A stretch of 64,000 bases of DNA. Source: Chitinophaga rupis (GTDB lineage: Bacteria > Bacteroidota > Bacteroidia > Chitinophagales > Chitinophagaceae). The position numbers were made by a program, and so were the translations under genes. The stretch spans positions 862,085 to 926,084 of the forward strand of contig NZ_FOBB01000002.1 of assembly GCF_900109685.1 (NCBI RefSeq). The letters are read 5' to 3'. This document shows positions 34,962-45,700 of the stretch, piece by piece (within the stretch, counting starts at the first letter, position 1; the number at the start of each line of letters is the position of its first letter). The notes beneath the pieces are model-generated. The model saw nothing but the letters and a program-made list of their open reading frames with translations, did not search any database and was not told where the DNA came from.

Positions 34962-36908
34962 ATGGAGACGTTCAAAAAACTACTTAATAAGCGATACCAT
35001 CTCAGATCCATTGTAAAAAAGGATGTGTTTAAAGGTGTTTACAGGGACCGGTTCCTGCGGCCCAGGCAATGTATTGTGAAAGCGGAAAAGGTTGTTTCAT
35101 CCCGTTTAAAATGGCAGGCGCATGTACATAAGGTGTATGCGGCGCAGGAATATATGCCTAAATGTGTGGATTATTTTTATGAGGAAGGCTGCTGTTATCT
35201 TGTGCTTGAATGTATTAAAGGCATTTCTCTGGCCGCCTATCTGCAAAAAGTAAACTTCCGTAATGAAAGCTGGTATGAATTAAACCCGGCTGTTAAAAAA
35301 GACCTGATCCATATTTTACTCAATATAATTTCCATTACCGGGCGGTTTCACAGAAAAGGGTATATACATCGCAGTATTTGTACCAGTAATATTTTTATTG
35401 ACCGGCGTAAACGGGTGTATTTTATTAATGCGGGTATGGCCTGGCCTAACGTGAGCAAAAGGCCGGACCCTCCTTTTGGGGGCGGTATGCCCGGGTTTAT
35501 ACCGCCGGAGCAGTATGCGCTGCTGACTCCTACTGAAAAAGAAGATGTTTATGGATTAGGCGCTCTGATGATAACCTTATTTACCGGCTTAGATCCTGCG
35601 AAATTTACCCATCATTATACCATCCATCTTGCCCAGGACCTCTGTTTTTTAACAGGCAGCAAACCTATTGCAGATCTTATTGTACAATGCTTGGATGATG
35701 TGCCTGCACGGCGGCCTTCCCTGGAAGCCATAAGTGCGGTCATAGAAAATTACCAGGCGGAAATGGAGCGCTCCGGTTATACGATCTATTCTTTTCAATG
35801 TACCAATGAATACCGGGACCAGCTGAGTGCAGTATTAGACAGGGCTTCGAAGGGAGTAGTGAGTTCGCTGTATGCATTACAGTGCGAGCAGGCCAATGCC
35901 AACAGCCTGGGATTGAGTGATGGTATTGCCGGGGTACTTTACTTGCTGGCCAGGCTCAGGAAAAACAATATTGATGTAACAGGGTCCATAACGCCTTACT
36001 ACAGTGCGCTTGCATCTGTAAAGGAAGGCGCTTCTTGTAATGATCCCGGGTTGTGGAAAGGTGCGGCGGGTGTAGCGCTGGCATTTTCAGAGGGCATAAA
36101 GGGCGGGCTGATACCTGATACCCATGAAAACCGGGATTATATTCTGCGGGCCCTGGACCTGAGCAGCACATCGCCAGATATGAACAGTGGAGCAGCAGGG
36201 CAGGGGATAGCGCTGAACCTATGCTGCAACTATCTTGATAAAGGTACGTTTGCCCAGCTGCTTAAAAACAAGGTCCGTTTTATTGTGATGTTACAGCAAA
36301 AGGAGGGGTACTGGCAACCTGATATCAGTTTTGCGGCCGGCACTACTGGGATTACCTGGTTCTTATTAGATTATGTTGAAAAATACGGGGATGATAAAGC
36401 GGCGCAGGCTGCACTGAGATCCCTGCACTGGATCAGCAGGCAAACCAACGATCTGCGGGACCTGTGCAGGAAAAAACGTTTTACGGGAGTAGTACAATAT
36501 GATAAAAAAACTGTAGATGAAGTGAGCGGGTGCATTTTAACTTTTATAAAGGCTTATGAAGTATTTAAAATGCCCCGGTTTAAAAAGGCAGCTGAATACG
36601 CGTTGAGCAGTTATCCCAAACTTATTCTGAATGATAACTATACGCAAAGCGGAGGACTGGCCGGACTTGGTGAACTATATCTTGAAGCATTCCGGGTTTT
36701 TAAAACCAATGAATGGAAGCTGCGGGCTAACTGGATTGCCAACATCCTGCTGCATTCGCGTCATTTTACGGAGGGAGGATACTGTTACTGGATTGCCAAT
36801 GAGAATACTTTGCCAGCGGCAGCGCTAACAACGGGTAATGGCGGCATTATACATTTCTTACTACGATGTCTTTACCCGGAGCAAACCGGTTACCGGATCT
36901 TACAATAA
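34962..36908 (+). CDS. LanC-like protein with pseudokinase domain (class III/IV synthetase-like layout)
   Basis: 648 residues. Residues about 1-265 form a kinase-like domain with Lys40 (CIVKAE) and a C-lobe signature DVYGLGALMITLFTG. The catalytic HRD is His136-Arg137-Ser138 and DFG is Asn156-Ala157-Gly158, so both aspartates are lost. Residues about 300-648 form a LanC-type toroid: SDGIAGVLYLL, WKGAAGVALAF, NSGAAGQGIAL, AAGTTGITWFLL, GGLAGLGELYLEAF, TTGNGGIIHFLL. The Cys/Cys-His zinc ligands of true LanC enzymes (CHG) are absent. It therefore resembles LanKC lanthipeptide synthetases but should be inactive in both reactions. No precursor peptide gene was found beside it. Confidence 0.75.
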   Translation: METFKKLLNKRYHLRSIVKKDVFKGVYRDRFLRPRQCIVKAEKVVSSRLKWQAHVHKVYAAQEYMPKCVDYFYEEGCCYLVLECIKGISLAAYLQKVNFRNESWYELNPAVKKDLIHILLNIISITGRFHRKGYIHRSICTSNIFIDRRKRVYFINAGMAWPNVSKRPDPPFGGGMPGFIPPEQYALLTPTEKEDVYGLGALMITLFTGLDPAKFTHHYTIHLAQDLCFLTGSKPIADLIVQCLDDVPARRPSLEAISAVIENYQAEMERSGYTIYSFQCTNEYRDQLSAVLDRASKGVVSSLYALQCEQANANSLGLSDGIAGVLYLLARLRKNNIDVTGSITPYYSALASVKEGASCNDPGLWKGAAGVALAFSEGIKGGLIPDTHENRDYILRALDLSSTSPDMNSGAAGQGIALNLCCNYLDKGTFAQLLKNKVRFIVMLQQKEGYWQPDISFAAGTTGITWFLLDYVEKYGDDKAAQAALRSLHWISRQTNDLRDLCRKKRFTGVVQYDKKTVDEVSGCILTFIKAYEVFKMPRFKKAAEYALSSYPKLILNDNYTQSGGLAGLGELYLEAFRVFKTNEWKLRANWIANILLHSRHFTEGGYCYWIANENTLPAAALTTGNGGIIHFLLRCLYPEQTGYRILQ

Positions 36909-36920
36909 TACGTTCCTGTC

Positions 36921-39464
36921 ATGTACATTAAATCTCTCCTGTTAATTGTTCTAACCTGGATAACAGGACTTTTCACGCTACAAGCACAGTCAGTTAACCA
37001 CCGTTTCAATGAAGTGTATAAGGGAGATAACCTGCAACAGGTGGCCTTTCCTATTGGCGGCATGGGAGCTGGCATGTTTTGCCTGGAGGGAACGGGGGCA
37101 GTATCTCATATGTCTGTGCGGAATAATCCCGATATGTATAACGAGCCTGCTATGTTTGCAGCTATTGCGCTGAAAGGTGTTCCTAACAGCGCCAGGGTGC
37201 TGGAAGGTCCTGTGCCCGGGTGGAAGAAATTCGGGCAGAGAAATGCAGCCCGGGGGGCGGAAGGCAGTACATACGGACTGGCCAGGTTCAGGGAGGCCAG
37301 CTTTCTTGCAAGGTTCCCTTTTGGAGAAGTTACGTTGCAGGACAAAACGCTGCTGCTGGAAGTACAAATCACCGGGTGGAGCCCTTTTATTCCTACGGAT
37401 GAGGATAATTCCAGCCTGCCGGTTGGTGCGCTGGAATACCGGTTTAAAAATACCAGCAGTAAGGTGCAGGAGTATGTGTTTTCCTATAATGCCCGCAATT
37501 TTATGGCCATTCCTCAAAGGCCGGGAATGTATGACAGTACTATTGGCCCCAATCATATACTGCCTGTTAAGAACGGGTTTGTACTTACGCAGGACAGCAC
37601 TCCTAAAACGCCTTTTCATAAAGGCAGCTTTGCCATTTTTACGGATGCAGCGGAAACGGTTATTGATCATTGCTGGTTCCGGGGCGGCTGGTGGGATCCT
37701 CTTTCCATAGCATGGAATAATATTGAAGCCGGCCAGGTAAAGCCAGTGGCGCCTGTGGGGAAGGATGCGCCGGGAGCATCTGTGTTTGTACCGTTCAAAC
37801 TTGCTCCTGGTCAGGAGAGGACCATCCGTGTAATGATGGCCTGGTATGTGCCCAATAGCCGTTTACGTTATGGACTGCCGGTAAAAAAGGCTGCTGACAG
37901 TACGGTGCGTGATGCATCGGCAGATTTGCCGTCCATCTATCATAAACCCTGGTACAGCAGCCGGTTCGGGGATGTGTTTGCTGTGGCTGATTACTGGCAG
38001 GAGCATTACGATAGTTTACGGAAACATACGCAGTTGTTTACAGATGCGTTTTATAAAAGCACATTACCTGCTGAAGTGCTGGAGGCTATTGCGGCCAACC
38101 TTACCATTTTAAAATCGCCTACGGTGTTAAGACAATATGATGGACGTTTCTGGGCATGGGAAGGCTGTAATGATGAAACGGGCAGCTGTACCGGCACCTG
38201 TACGCATGTGTGGAATTATGCACAGGCCTTGCCGCATCTGTTCCCGGCTATGGAGCGTACTATCCGGAACACCGAGTATAATGAAAGCATGGATTCTGCG
38301 GGGCATCAGAACTACCGCGCATCGCTGCCGATACGGCCTGCAGGGCACCAGTATTATTTTCCGGCTGCTGACGGGCAGCTGGGCAGCATTATGCGTGTGT
38401 ATCGTGACTGGCGCATCAGCGCGGACCATAAGTGGCTGCAGGGTTTGTATCCTAAACTGAAACGCAGCCTGGATTACTGCATCAGTACCTGGGATCCTAA
38501 ACACAAGGGGATACTGGAAGAACCGCATCACAATACCTATGATATAGAGTTCTGGGGGCCGGATGGTATGTGTACCAGTATTTACCTGGGCGCGCTGGAA
38601 GCTATGATACGGATGAGCACTTTTTTAGGGGAGGATGTAAGTACGTACCAGCCATTGTTGCAAAGCGGAAGAACCTACCTGGAAACACAGCTTTATAACG
38701 GGGAATATTTTATTCAGCGGGTGCAATGGGAGGGTTTACAGGCGCCTAACCCGGTGATTGCCGCACAGGGAAGCAGTGAAGAAAGTGAAAGATATTCACC
38801 TGAAGCGGAACAACTATTAGAAAAGGAAGGCCCTAAATACCAATATGGGGGCGGGTGCCTGAGTGATGGGGTGATAGGCGCCTGGCTGGCCAGTGTGTGC
38901 GGTTTACCAGCACCTTTTGATACAACGAAGATCCGGAGCCATTTGCAGGCGGTGTATAAGTATAACCTGAAAAAAGACCTTACAGATTTCTCGAACCCGC
39001 AACGCCCCACTTTTGCCATGGGTGAGGAAGGTGGGCTACTGCTTTGTACCTGGCCTAAAGGAGATAAGCTGGCCTTACCTTTTGTGTATTCCAATGAAGT
39101 ATGGACGGGGATTGAGTATGAAGTAGCCAGCCATCTGATCATGATGGGTAAGGTAAAGGAGGGACTGGATATTGTGCGTACCTGCCGGAGCCGTTATGAC
39201 GGCCGGGTACGTAATCCATTTGACGAATATGAATGCGGGCACTGGTATGCGCGGGCATTATCCAGCTACGCACTGCTGCAGGCATTAACAGGGGTGCGTT
39301 ATGATGCGGTGGATAAGATACTTTACATAGATTCAAGAGTGGGGGACTTTACCAGCTTTTTATCTACTGCAACGGGGTTTGGAAATGTGGTGTATAAAGG
39401 GGGAAAGGCTAAGGTGCAAACTGTTTATGGTAATATAGCGATAGATAAGATCATAATTTTGTAA
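36921..39464 (+). CDS. GH116-like glycosidase (glucosylceramidase family), secreted
   Basis: 847 residues with a signal peptide (MYIKSLLLIVLTWITGLFTL). The N-terminal beta domain starts FPIGGMGAGMFCLEGTGAVS, the GH116 hallmark. The (alpha/alpha)6 domain contains WAWEGCNDETGSC, the likely nucleophile Glu region, and HNTYDIEFWGPDGMC, the likely acid/base Asp region, then GGCLSDGVIGAWLA. GH116 enzymes act on beta-glucosides or beta-xylosides, including glucosylceramide. It is third in the operon, 12 bp after the LanC-like gene. Residue roles are by motif similarity. Confidence 0.85.
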   Translation: MYIKSLLLIVLTWITGLFTLQAQSVNHRFNEVYKGDNLQQVAFPIGGMGAGMFCLEGTGAVSHMSVRNNPDMYNEPAMFAAIALKGVPNSARVLEGPVPGWKKFGQRNAARGAEGSTYGLARFREASFLARFPFGEVTLQDKTLLLEVQITGWSPFIPTDEDNSSLPVGALEYRFKNTSSKVQEYVFSYNARNFMAIPQRPGMYDSTIGPNHILPVKNGFVLTQDSTPKTPFHKGSFAIFTDAAETVIDHCWFRGGWWDPLSIAWNNIEAGQVKPVAPVGKDAPGASVFVPFKLAPGQERTIRVMMAWYVPNSRLRYGLPVKKAADSTVRDASADLPSIYHKPWYSSRFGDVFAVADYWQEHYDSLRKHTQLFTDAFYKSTLPAEVLEAIAANLTILKSPTVLRQYDGRFWAWEGCNDETGSCTGTCTHVWNYAQALPHLFPAMERTIRNTEYNESMDSAGHQNYRASLPIRPAGHQYYFPAADGQLGSIMRVYRDWRISADHKWLQGLYPKLKRSLDYCISTWDPKHKGILEEPHHNTYDIEFWGPDGMCTSIYLGALEAMIRMSTFLGEDVSTYQPLLQSGRTYLETQLYNGEYFIQRVQWEGLQAPNPVIAAQGSSEESERYSPEAEQLLEKEGPKYQYGGGCLSDGVIGAWLASVCGLPAPFDTTKIRSHLQAVYKYNLKKDLTDFSNPQRPTFAMGEEGGLLLCTWPKGDKLALPFVYSNEVWTGIEYEVASHLIMMGKVKEGLDIVRTCRSRYDGRVRNPFDEYECGHWYARALSSYALLQALTGVRYDAVDKILYIDSRVGDFTSFLSTATGFGNVVYKGGKAKVQTVYGNIAIDKIIIL

Positions 39465-39515
39465 CTGCATGGGCATCGCATAGCGGGGCGTTATTTTTAA
39501 ACAAACCCCTGCGAT

Positions 39516-41108
39516 ATGAGCAGCAAACATGCCCTATGGATAACGCTGGCCACGTTCTTACTTCTTATATTTGTTATGGAATACGCCATTATGCAAAATA
39601 CCAACGGCGTATTCTCTTACCCGCTGGATGATGTTTATATTCACTTGGCTATTGCAAGGAACATTGCCTTTTATCATGTATGGGGCATCTCACCACAGGG
39701 ATTTACTTCTGCTGCTTCTTCTATCCTTTACCCATTATTGCTGGCCGGAACTATCAAAATATTTGGCGCGCATATTATTATCCCGTTTATAATTAACCTG
39801 CTGGCAGGTTTGGTGTTCCTGGCAGCGCTGCATAAATGGCTGCTGCAGCAGGAACTGGGACCTGTTGCGCAGCTGAGCATATTACTCGTGGTAATACTGG
39901 TAACGCCGCTAACTGCCATTGTGATGTGCGGCATGGAGCATATGTTACAAATACTATTCTGCTTTCTTTTTGTAACAAAGTTTGCCGAGGAACTTGCTGC
40001 GGAGGTGGAAACCGAGAAACGTGGTTTTACCTGGCAGCTGTATGTATATGGGTTTTTGTTAACCGCTACCCGGTATGAGGGTGCTGTGCTGATAGGGATT
40101 GCCGGATTGATCACGTTCTTTGAAGCCCGGATACTGACTGCTTTGAAGGTGGTAGTGGTTTCTGTACTGCCTATTGTTATTTTCGGGGCTTACGCAAAGT
40201 ATCATGGCAGTTATGCTATTCCTAATTCTGTGCTGCTGAAATCCGGTGCGCCGCCGCTGACTATAGATGGTATGATCAATTTCTTTTTTGATGACCTGTA
40301 TAATAAGCTTTCTATATCAACCGGTTTCTATGGTACAGCAGCTACCCAACGTTTATTACTGATATTACCATTGACCTACCTTTTTTGCCGCCCGGCCATA
40401 CCGGCTGTTAAATACCGGTATATGGTGATACTGTTAACCCTTGCTACCTTATGCTATCTGCTGCTGACCGGCAGAACGCGGTTTCCCCGGTATGAAGCTT
40501 ACCTGATAGCTAATGGGGCTATTGTAAGCGGTGTATTGCTATTCCGTTATGGGAAGCAGGCATTATCGTTGCTGTTTGAACAGGCGAAATGGCTGCTGAT
40601 CTTTGTGGGTGTTATACTGGTTATTCCTATTCTTTTAAGGAGCAGGGATGCGCTTACACTGGTGCACCCGGCCAGTGTGAATATTTACCAGCAGCAATAC
40701 CAGATGGGGCTTTTTTTAGGTAAGTATTATTATAACACACCTGTTGCCTTTAATGATATTGGCGCTGCCTCTTATTTTACCAGGGGTGGTAACCTGGACC
40801 TCTGGGGCCTGGGAAGCTATGAGATTACGCGGAGTATTAAGAACGGGTATTATTCCCCGGAATATATTGAGCAGCTCACGCAAAAAGATAGTGTACGCAT
40901 TGCAGTGATATTTGAGCGGTATATTCCGCAGGGTGTGTGGAGTAAGTGGAATAAAGTGGGATCGTGGAGTTTGAGTTCCAATGTGATTTGTGCGGATGAT
41001 AGTATTTCTTTTTTTGCGGTAAGGCCGGAAGAAACGGCGGGGCTGAGGAAACATTTAGCGGATTACCAGGTGTTGCTACCGGAAGGAGTGATAGTAAGGT
41101 ACTATTGA
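39516..41108 (+). CDS. Multi-membrane GT-C-like glycosyltransferase
   Basis: 530 residues with about eleven membrane helices. After helix 1 the loop PLDDVYIHLAIARN carries the Asp-Asp that is the catalytic motif of GT-C enzymes, followed by YHVWGISPQGFTSAASSILYPLLL, typical of PMT/GT39-like proteins. The C-terminal ~130 residues are soluble (FNDIGAASYFTRGGNLDLWGLG). It should transfer a sugar from a lipid carrier on the outer face of the inner membrane. Last gene of the 33408-41108 operon. Not a close paralogue of 30011/33408. Confidence 0.78.
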   Translation: MSSKHALWITLATFLLLIFVMEYAIMQNTNGVFSYPLDDVYIHLAIARNIAFYHVWGISPQGFTSAASSILYPLLLAGTIKIFGAHIIIPFIINLLAGLVFLAALHKWLLQQELGPVAQLSILLVVILVTPLTAIVMCGMEHMLQILFCFLFVTKFAEELAAEVETEKRGFTWQLYVYGFLLTATRYEGAVLIGIAGLITFFEARILTALKVVVVSVLPIVIFGAYAKYHGSYAIPNSVLLKSGAPPLTIDGMINFFFDDLYNKLSISTGFYGTAATQRLLLILPLTYLFCRPAIPAVKYRYMVILLTLATLCYLLLTGRTRFPRYEAYLIANGAIVSGVLLFRYGKQALSLLFEQAKWLLIFVGVILVIPILLRSRDALTLVHPASVNIYQQQYQMGLFLGKYYYNTPVAFNDIGAASYFTRGGNLDLWGLGSYEITRSIKNGYYSPEYIEQLTQKDSVRIAVIFERYIPQGVWSKWNKVGSWSLSSNVICADDSISFFAVRPEETAGLRKHLADYQVLLPEGVIVRYY

Positions 41109-41396
41109 ATTATTAGTTATTTAAGACGATATATAATTTCCGAAGTGGAGACAATTTTAATAAAGCCCCTACATTTTGCTTACTCAAATGATTTATAGAT
41201 TTTATGTAAATAAAAAAGCCTATGGTTTTGGACGGACTTTAGCTTCATTTGAGAATTTTCTTCTTTTTTCTTCGATGCAAGGTGATAAATGACATTTGCA
41301 ATCCTTAGTGTAAACTACGCCATGAAAAAGGAAATAAGGAAGTACAATAAACATTGAAATTGAAAAGTATACAGCGTAATTTGTTGATGTAATACG
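41109..41396. other. AT-rich gap with no recognisable feature
   Basis: 288 bp, strongly AT-rich compared with the operon to the left. I see no gene, hairpin or word repeat in it. Together with 41397-42660 it forms a distinct AT-rich segment. Confidence 0.6.
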
Positions 41397-42392
41397 TTAT
41401 TTTATTATAGATTGTATATTATTTGCAATTTGTTCAAATTCACGGCGGCAATCATTAACATAGCGAGTATGGTCCCCAATTACACCATCACGAGACGTTA
41501 ACTCGAATATTGGTTTTAACGATGTTTGCGCCATAGGAACCAGTCCATGGTAGTTTTTAAAGTCAGCCACTTTGTAGTCAGGTATTGTTAATACCAAATC
41601 AAGGATTTTTAAATCTGTAGCATTTAATGGCCCAATTACGTACTCATTGATATAGTCAGGGATTTGACTACTCCATCGTTCGTATGCTTTTGTTTTTCTT
41701 GAACGATAAACATTAAACTGTTGTAATATATAACCAGAAAATTTAGGAGTACCATTAGGTGTATCAAACTGTAATTTTGATACACCTATCCTTTGTTTTG
41801 AAGTATAATAATTTCTTATCCAGTCAGCAAAAACCCTCCCCAGGTTCTGTGAACCTCTCAATGAAAAGAGATCTGGAATCATTGGTATAACGAAATTATC
41901 ACATCCCAATAACACTGCTCTATTAAGAGAGCCCAAATTCGGTGCTACATCAATTAAAATATAGTCAATATCGTTTTTTGAAGCAAACTCTTGAATTATT
42001 CGGTAAATGGCGGAGGTTACCCTAAAGCCTCTTTCCTGCCCTGCAAGAATTTGTGTCCACGCATTAGAGAGTTCTCCTTCAAAGTCAGATAAAAGGAGAT
42101 CGCCTATAAAAATCCATATGTTTCTATTTTCAACCTTATATGGTTCGATGAGTTTTACATCACCGGCCCCTTTTATTATAGGTTCAACGGCTTTATATAC
42201 GCTGTCTCCTTTTTCAGACCAAGCCTTATCTATTGTTTCCTCGTCACAAATATGTGCTGTTAAATTACATTGAGGGTCAAGGTCAACAAACAAAACTTTA
42301 TTACCCGCTCTTTCTAATGCATACCCAAGATGGAATGTAAAAGTCGTCTTACCTACGCCCCCCTTGTTATTGAAAAATACTATTGATTTCAC
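41397..42392 (-). CDS. Lone ParA/MinD-type ATPase
   Basis: 331 residues from GTG 42392. The deviant Walker A FNNKGGVGKTTFTFHLGYAL opens the protein, and VLFVDLDPQCNLT and DYILIDVAPNLGSLNRAVL follow, so it is a full ParA-family ATPase. No ParB, replication or toxin gene is adjacent, and the AT-rich DNA around it suggests recent acquisition. Lone ParA-like proteins of this size are frequent in Bacteroidota accessory DNA; their role is not known. The C-terminal ~130 residues (ILQQFNVYRSRKTKAYERWS and on) are outside the conserved ATPase core. Confidence 0.88.
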   Translation of the reverse strand: MKSIVFFNNKGGVGKTTFTFHLGYALERAGNKVLFVDLDPQCNLTAHICDEETIDKAWSEKGDSVYKAVEPIIKGAGDVKLIEPYKVENRNIWIFIGDLLLSDFEGELSNAWTQILAGQERGFRVTSAIYRIIQEFASKNDIDYILIDVAPNLGSLNRAVLLGCDNFVIPMIPDLFSLRGSQNLGRVFADWIRNYYTSKQRIGVSKLQFDTPNGTPKFSGYILQQFNVYRSRKTKAYERWSSQIPDYINEYVIGPLNATDLKILDLVLTIPDYKVADFKNYHGLVPMAQTSLKPIFELTSRDGVIGDHTRYVNDCRREFEQIANNIQSIIK

Positions 42393-42760
42393 TGTGCTTC
42401 TAATATTTTACGGCAATTTACGTATTTAGTTTTAATTAGGTTTTTCTTTTATTCTGTCTTTCTTATTCATTGATTAGTTTATTATTTAAATGAAAAAGCA
42501 CGCCAATTCATGTATGCATATTTATAATGTTTTTGTAAATTTTACCTTATTCCCCTGTTACTTGTGCGAAGTACATTAGTTACGTAATAAATACGAATTC
42601 TAAACTAGAAGTGCGAGGTTGAGGTTTTGCATATTTGGAAATGTGAATATGGAGAATTTAATTTAAAAGCGTCCCGTAGACTAGCAACAGGACGCTTCAT
42701 TTTAATGACAATACAAGTGGGGGATGATCTTTCCATAAAGAATAGATTAACGTGGATGAT
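42393..42760. other. AT-rich gap with one terminator
   Basis: 368 bp between two minus-strand genes. It holds the terminator at 42667-42697 and otherwise only AT-rich DNA without a recognisable gene or repeat. Confidence 0.6.
42667..42697 (-). terminator. Terminator after the 1087-residue protein gene
   Basis: AAGCGTCC (42667-42674) and GGACGCTT (42690-42697) pair around a 15-base loop. On the minus strand it is followed by TTAAATT, 64 bp past the stop of the gene at 42761-46024. Confidence 0.6.
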
Positions 42761-45700
42761 TCAAGGTTGGTAGGGGGTGATGGATGCGGAAGCCGGGCCT
42801 TCGTAGCCGTGAGGGTCTACGGCGGTGACGCGGTAGTACCAGGCTCCTTGCAGAGGCTGAGCCAGAAAGTCTTCGCCGTTGTCGGTGAAGGTGAGGGCTG
42901 CGTCTGCGGCGATGTAGGTTAAAAAGTTATCCGGGCAGGGTGTAAAATCTTTATCCTGGGAACGATAGATGTGGTAGTAGGAAGCGTTAGCTACCGGCTG
43001 CCATTTCAGGGATCGTTTTTGTGATTCAACTGCTGGTGCAGTGAGAGCAGTTGCAGTGACAGGAAGCTTTTCCTGCAGGGCAGATAAAGGCTGTGCAGGT
43101 GCATCTGCAGGAAAACTGGATTGATTGCTTCCGTCGGTGGCTGAGATGTAATATTCCACGCCTTCTGCGCCAATCTTATCTGCCGGAATAACGGCCGTGA
43201 AAATAGCTTTTATGCGGCGTGTCATGTGCAGTTGCTGCCAGTCTTTTTCGCCCGGGGTGCGGTAATACAGGTTTGCTTTCAGCAGGTCGTATCCGCGGTT
43301 ATCTAACAAGCGGGCCTTGACCCATAAGGGCTGGCCGGCTAATACAGTAGTAGCGGGTGAAATAACTACGATCTGCGGAGGTGTTTTATCAGCGCTGCCG
43401 GCCTCGCAGGTGGCGGCTACAGAAGGTGTAGAACCTATATCATCCCAGCGTACACTGATCACTTCATATTTAGCGGTACCAGAGGTTTTGTCTTCATAGC
43501 GGCGGGCATCTGCGGGTAAGACGTTTTCCGTGATACGTTCTCCATTACGGAATATTATAAATCCTCTGGAGCCGGAGTGGTTCATTTCCCAGGTAAGGAT
43601 GGCGCCATCATGGGTACCTTTTGCCTGCAGGTTTTCGGGCGCCGGTGCGCCGTAGCTGTTGAGCAGGCGCCTGTTTATTTCAGGGAGGTAATTTTTCTGG
43701 ATAAACCGGTTTTGCATACTTACAACATTGCCTAATGAGGAAAGATCTGTTACACGGCTGTTGAAGTTGCGTACCCAGGAGGCTGCAACGGGTGTAATGT
43801 TCCATTTGGCCTCATTAAAGTGCAGGTTCAGCTGGATGTGATCCTGTTCTGCACCAATGCGGCTGCGCAGGAGTTTAAGGCGATATTGCTGCCCTGGATT
43901 AGTTGTTGTATTGATAGCGTTATCCAGGGTGGAGAGCTGCTCTTTTGCTTTGCTTAGCTCTCCCTGCGCCATTGCTACATCGGCTTTATAGGCCTGGGCA
44001 GCATCGGGCTCACGGTATACCAGGTAAATGGAATGCTTGCCAGGAGCGGGTGTGATAGTAGTTTGTACGTCTGTCCAATTTACCCAATCGCCGGTAGGCT
44101 GCACCAGGGCTTCGCCAATCTTAGGACCATCGGGTGCGTTCAGGTGGATCTCTATGCGGCCGCCGCTGCCCATGGAGGCTACGCGTGCTTTGAACTTCGT
44201 CCATTTGGGATCAAATTCCTGTTCCTTATAAGCTGTCCAGGAGCCTTTGCGGATGTAGGCTACGCAGCTGCTATCGGAGGAAATGGACACGGTGCGTACT
44301 ACGTTATTCTGCGTGTAGTTTGCTGCCGGCATGAACAACTCCTGTGTACCATCTCCAGAGAGGCGGAAGGAGAGTACGTTGAACAAATAACTTTCATTGT
44401 TCTCCACATCACCTACCTCAAAAGGTGGCGTGGGGCGGCATTCACTGAAGTTGCTGGCATAAGGCTCGTTCTCATTAATAATAGACGTTATTGCAGTAGC
44501 AGCAGCGTTGCCATACTGCTGCTCTGCAAAACGACCGTAAACGGTTTTGGAATCCTTTAATTCGTTCTTATCATCCCAGGGCGCCCTGGACATGTACCAC
44601 ATTTTGGCTTTCACCGCATCGGTAATGCGCCAGGTGAGGGAGTAAAAACCTTTCATATTGGGGGCACGCTCTTTCCATGCTTTAATGGTATTAGAGAGGT
44701 CCATGTTATAGGGATAATAGTATACAGAGCTGTTAAAATCTCTTTCCAGCCAGGGGCAGCCCCAGTACTCGCGCTGATCGTAAATGGAGCCATTCTCAAA
44801 GCCATCTGAATAGTAGGAGATGGGGGCGCAGATCACGTCTTTAGGCAGGGTAGCGGTGTTCTCCGGTTCCAGGCCCCAGCCTGAAACGGCTACACGGGTG
44901 TTGGGCGTGGTTTTCTTTAAGCCATTGTAAAAGCCATCAAAGATGATACGCCATTTCTGCCATTTGGCTTTATCTTTTGCAATACCTTCTGACTGAAAGC
45001 AGAGTACATAATCCAGGTTAGGATAATCAGTAGTGATCTGTTTTACGCGGGCTTCTATCACTTTAGGATCATCGGGTTGCAGGCCGTAGGCTTCGGGGAT
45101 GAGGTCAATGTCCAGGCCCAGGCCTATGCGGATGCCGCGGCGGTGAGCGTATTCAATCACCCGTTGAAACTCGTTGACGCCTTTGCGGAATACCTGTTTG
45201 TTATCCAGCTTTTCGTTGTGCAGGGCGCAGTCGGCGCCGAAGTCGTAATCATCAAACAGGTCGGATGAACCGAAGGGGTATTTGTTTACTTCTCCGCCGG
45301 GAAAACTGCCCCAGGCATGGCCGGTACGGGCGGTGGCCATCCATACGCGCGACATTTTTCCATCCACTTCAAAGTTGTGAAACATTTCATTATGTTCTGC
45401 TTCGCCATTGTAGTTATGAATATGCAGAAAGTTCATGCGCATGCGGGCCATCTGGTCCAGGATGAATTTCCAATCTTCCCAGGAATAGGAGGTAGCGGAT
45501 TGGGGGAAGTTGGTCCAGGGGAGGAAACCGCGTACTTCCACGGCGGGTGTTTTTTCTTCGTTCACATCCGGGAGTACATTGGTTAATTTTTTTGCAGGGA
45601 GTACATCACCATCGAAGCTGAAGCTTACGCCGAGGTGTTCTTCCAGGAGGCCGTATACGCCGTAGAGCACTCCTACTTCTTCATTGGCGGCTATTACTAT

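Noticed and set aside
41397..42392. ParA gene as evidence of a plasmid or origin of replication
   Set aside because: No ParB, replication protein, parS-like palindromes or iteron repeats were seen nearby.
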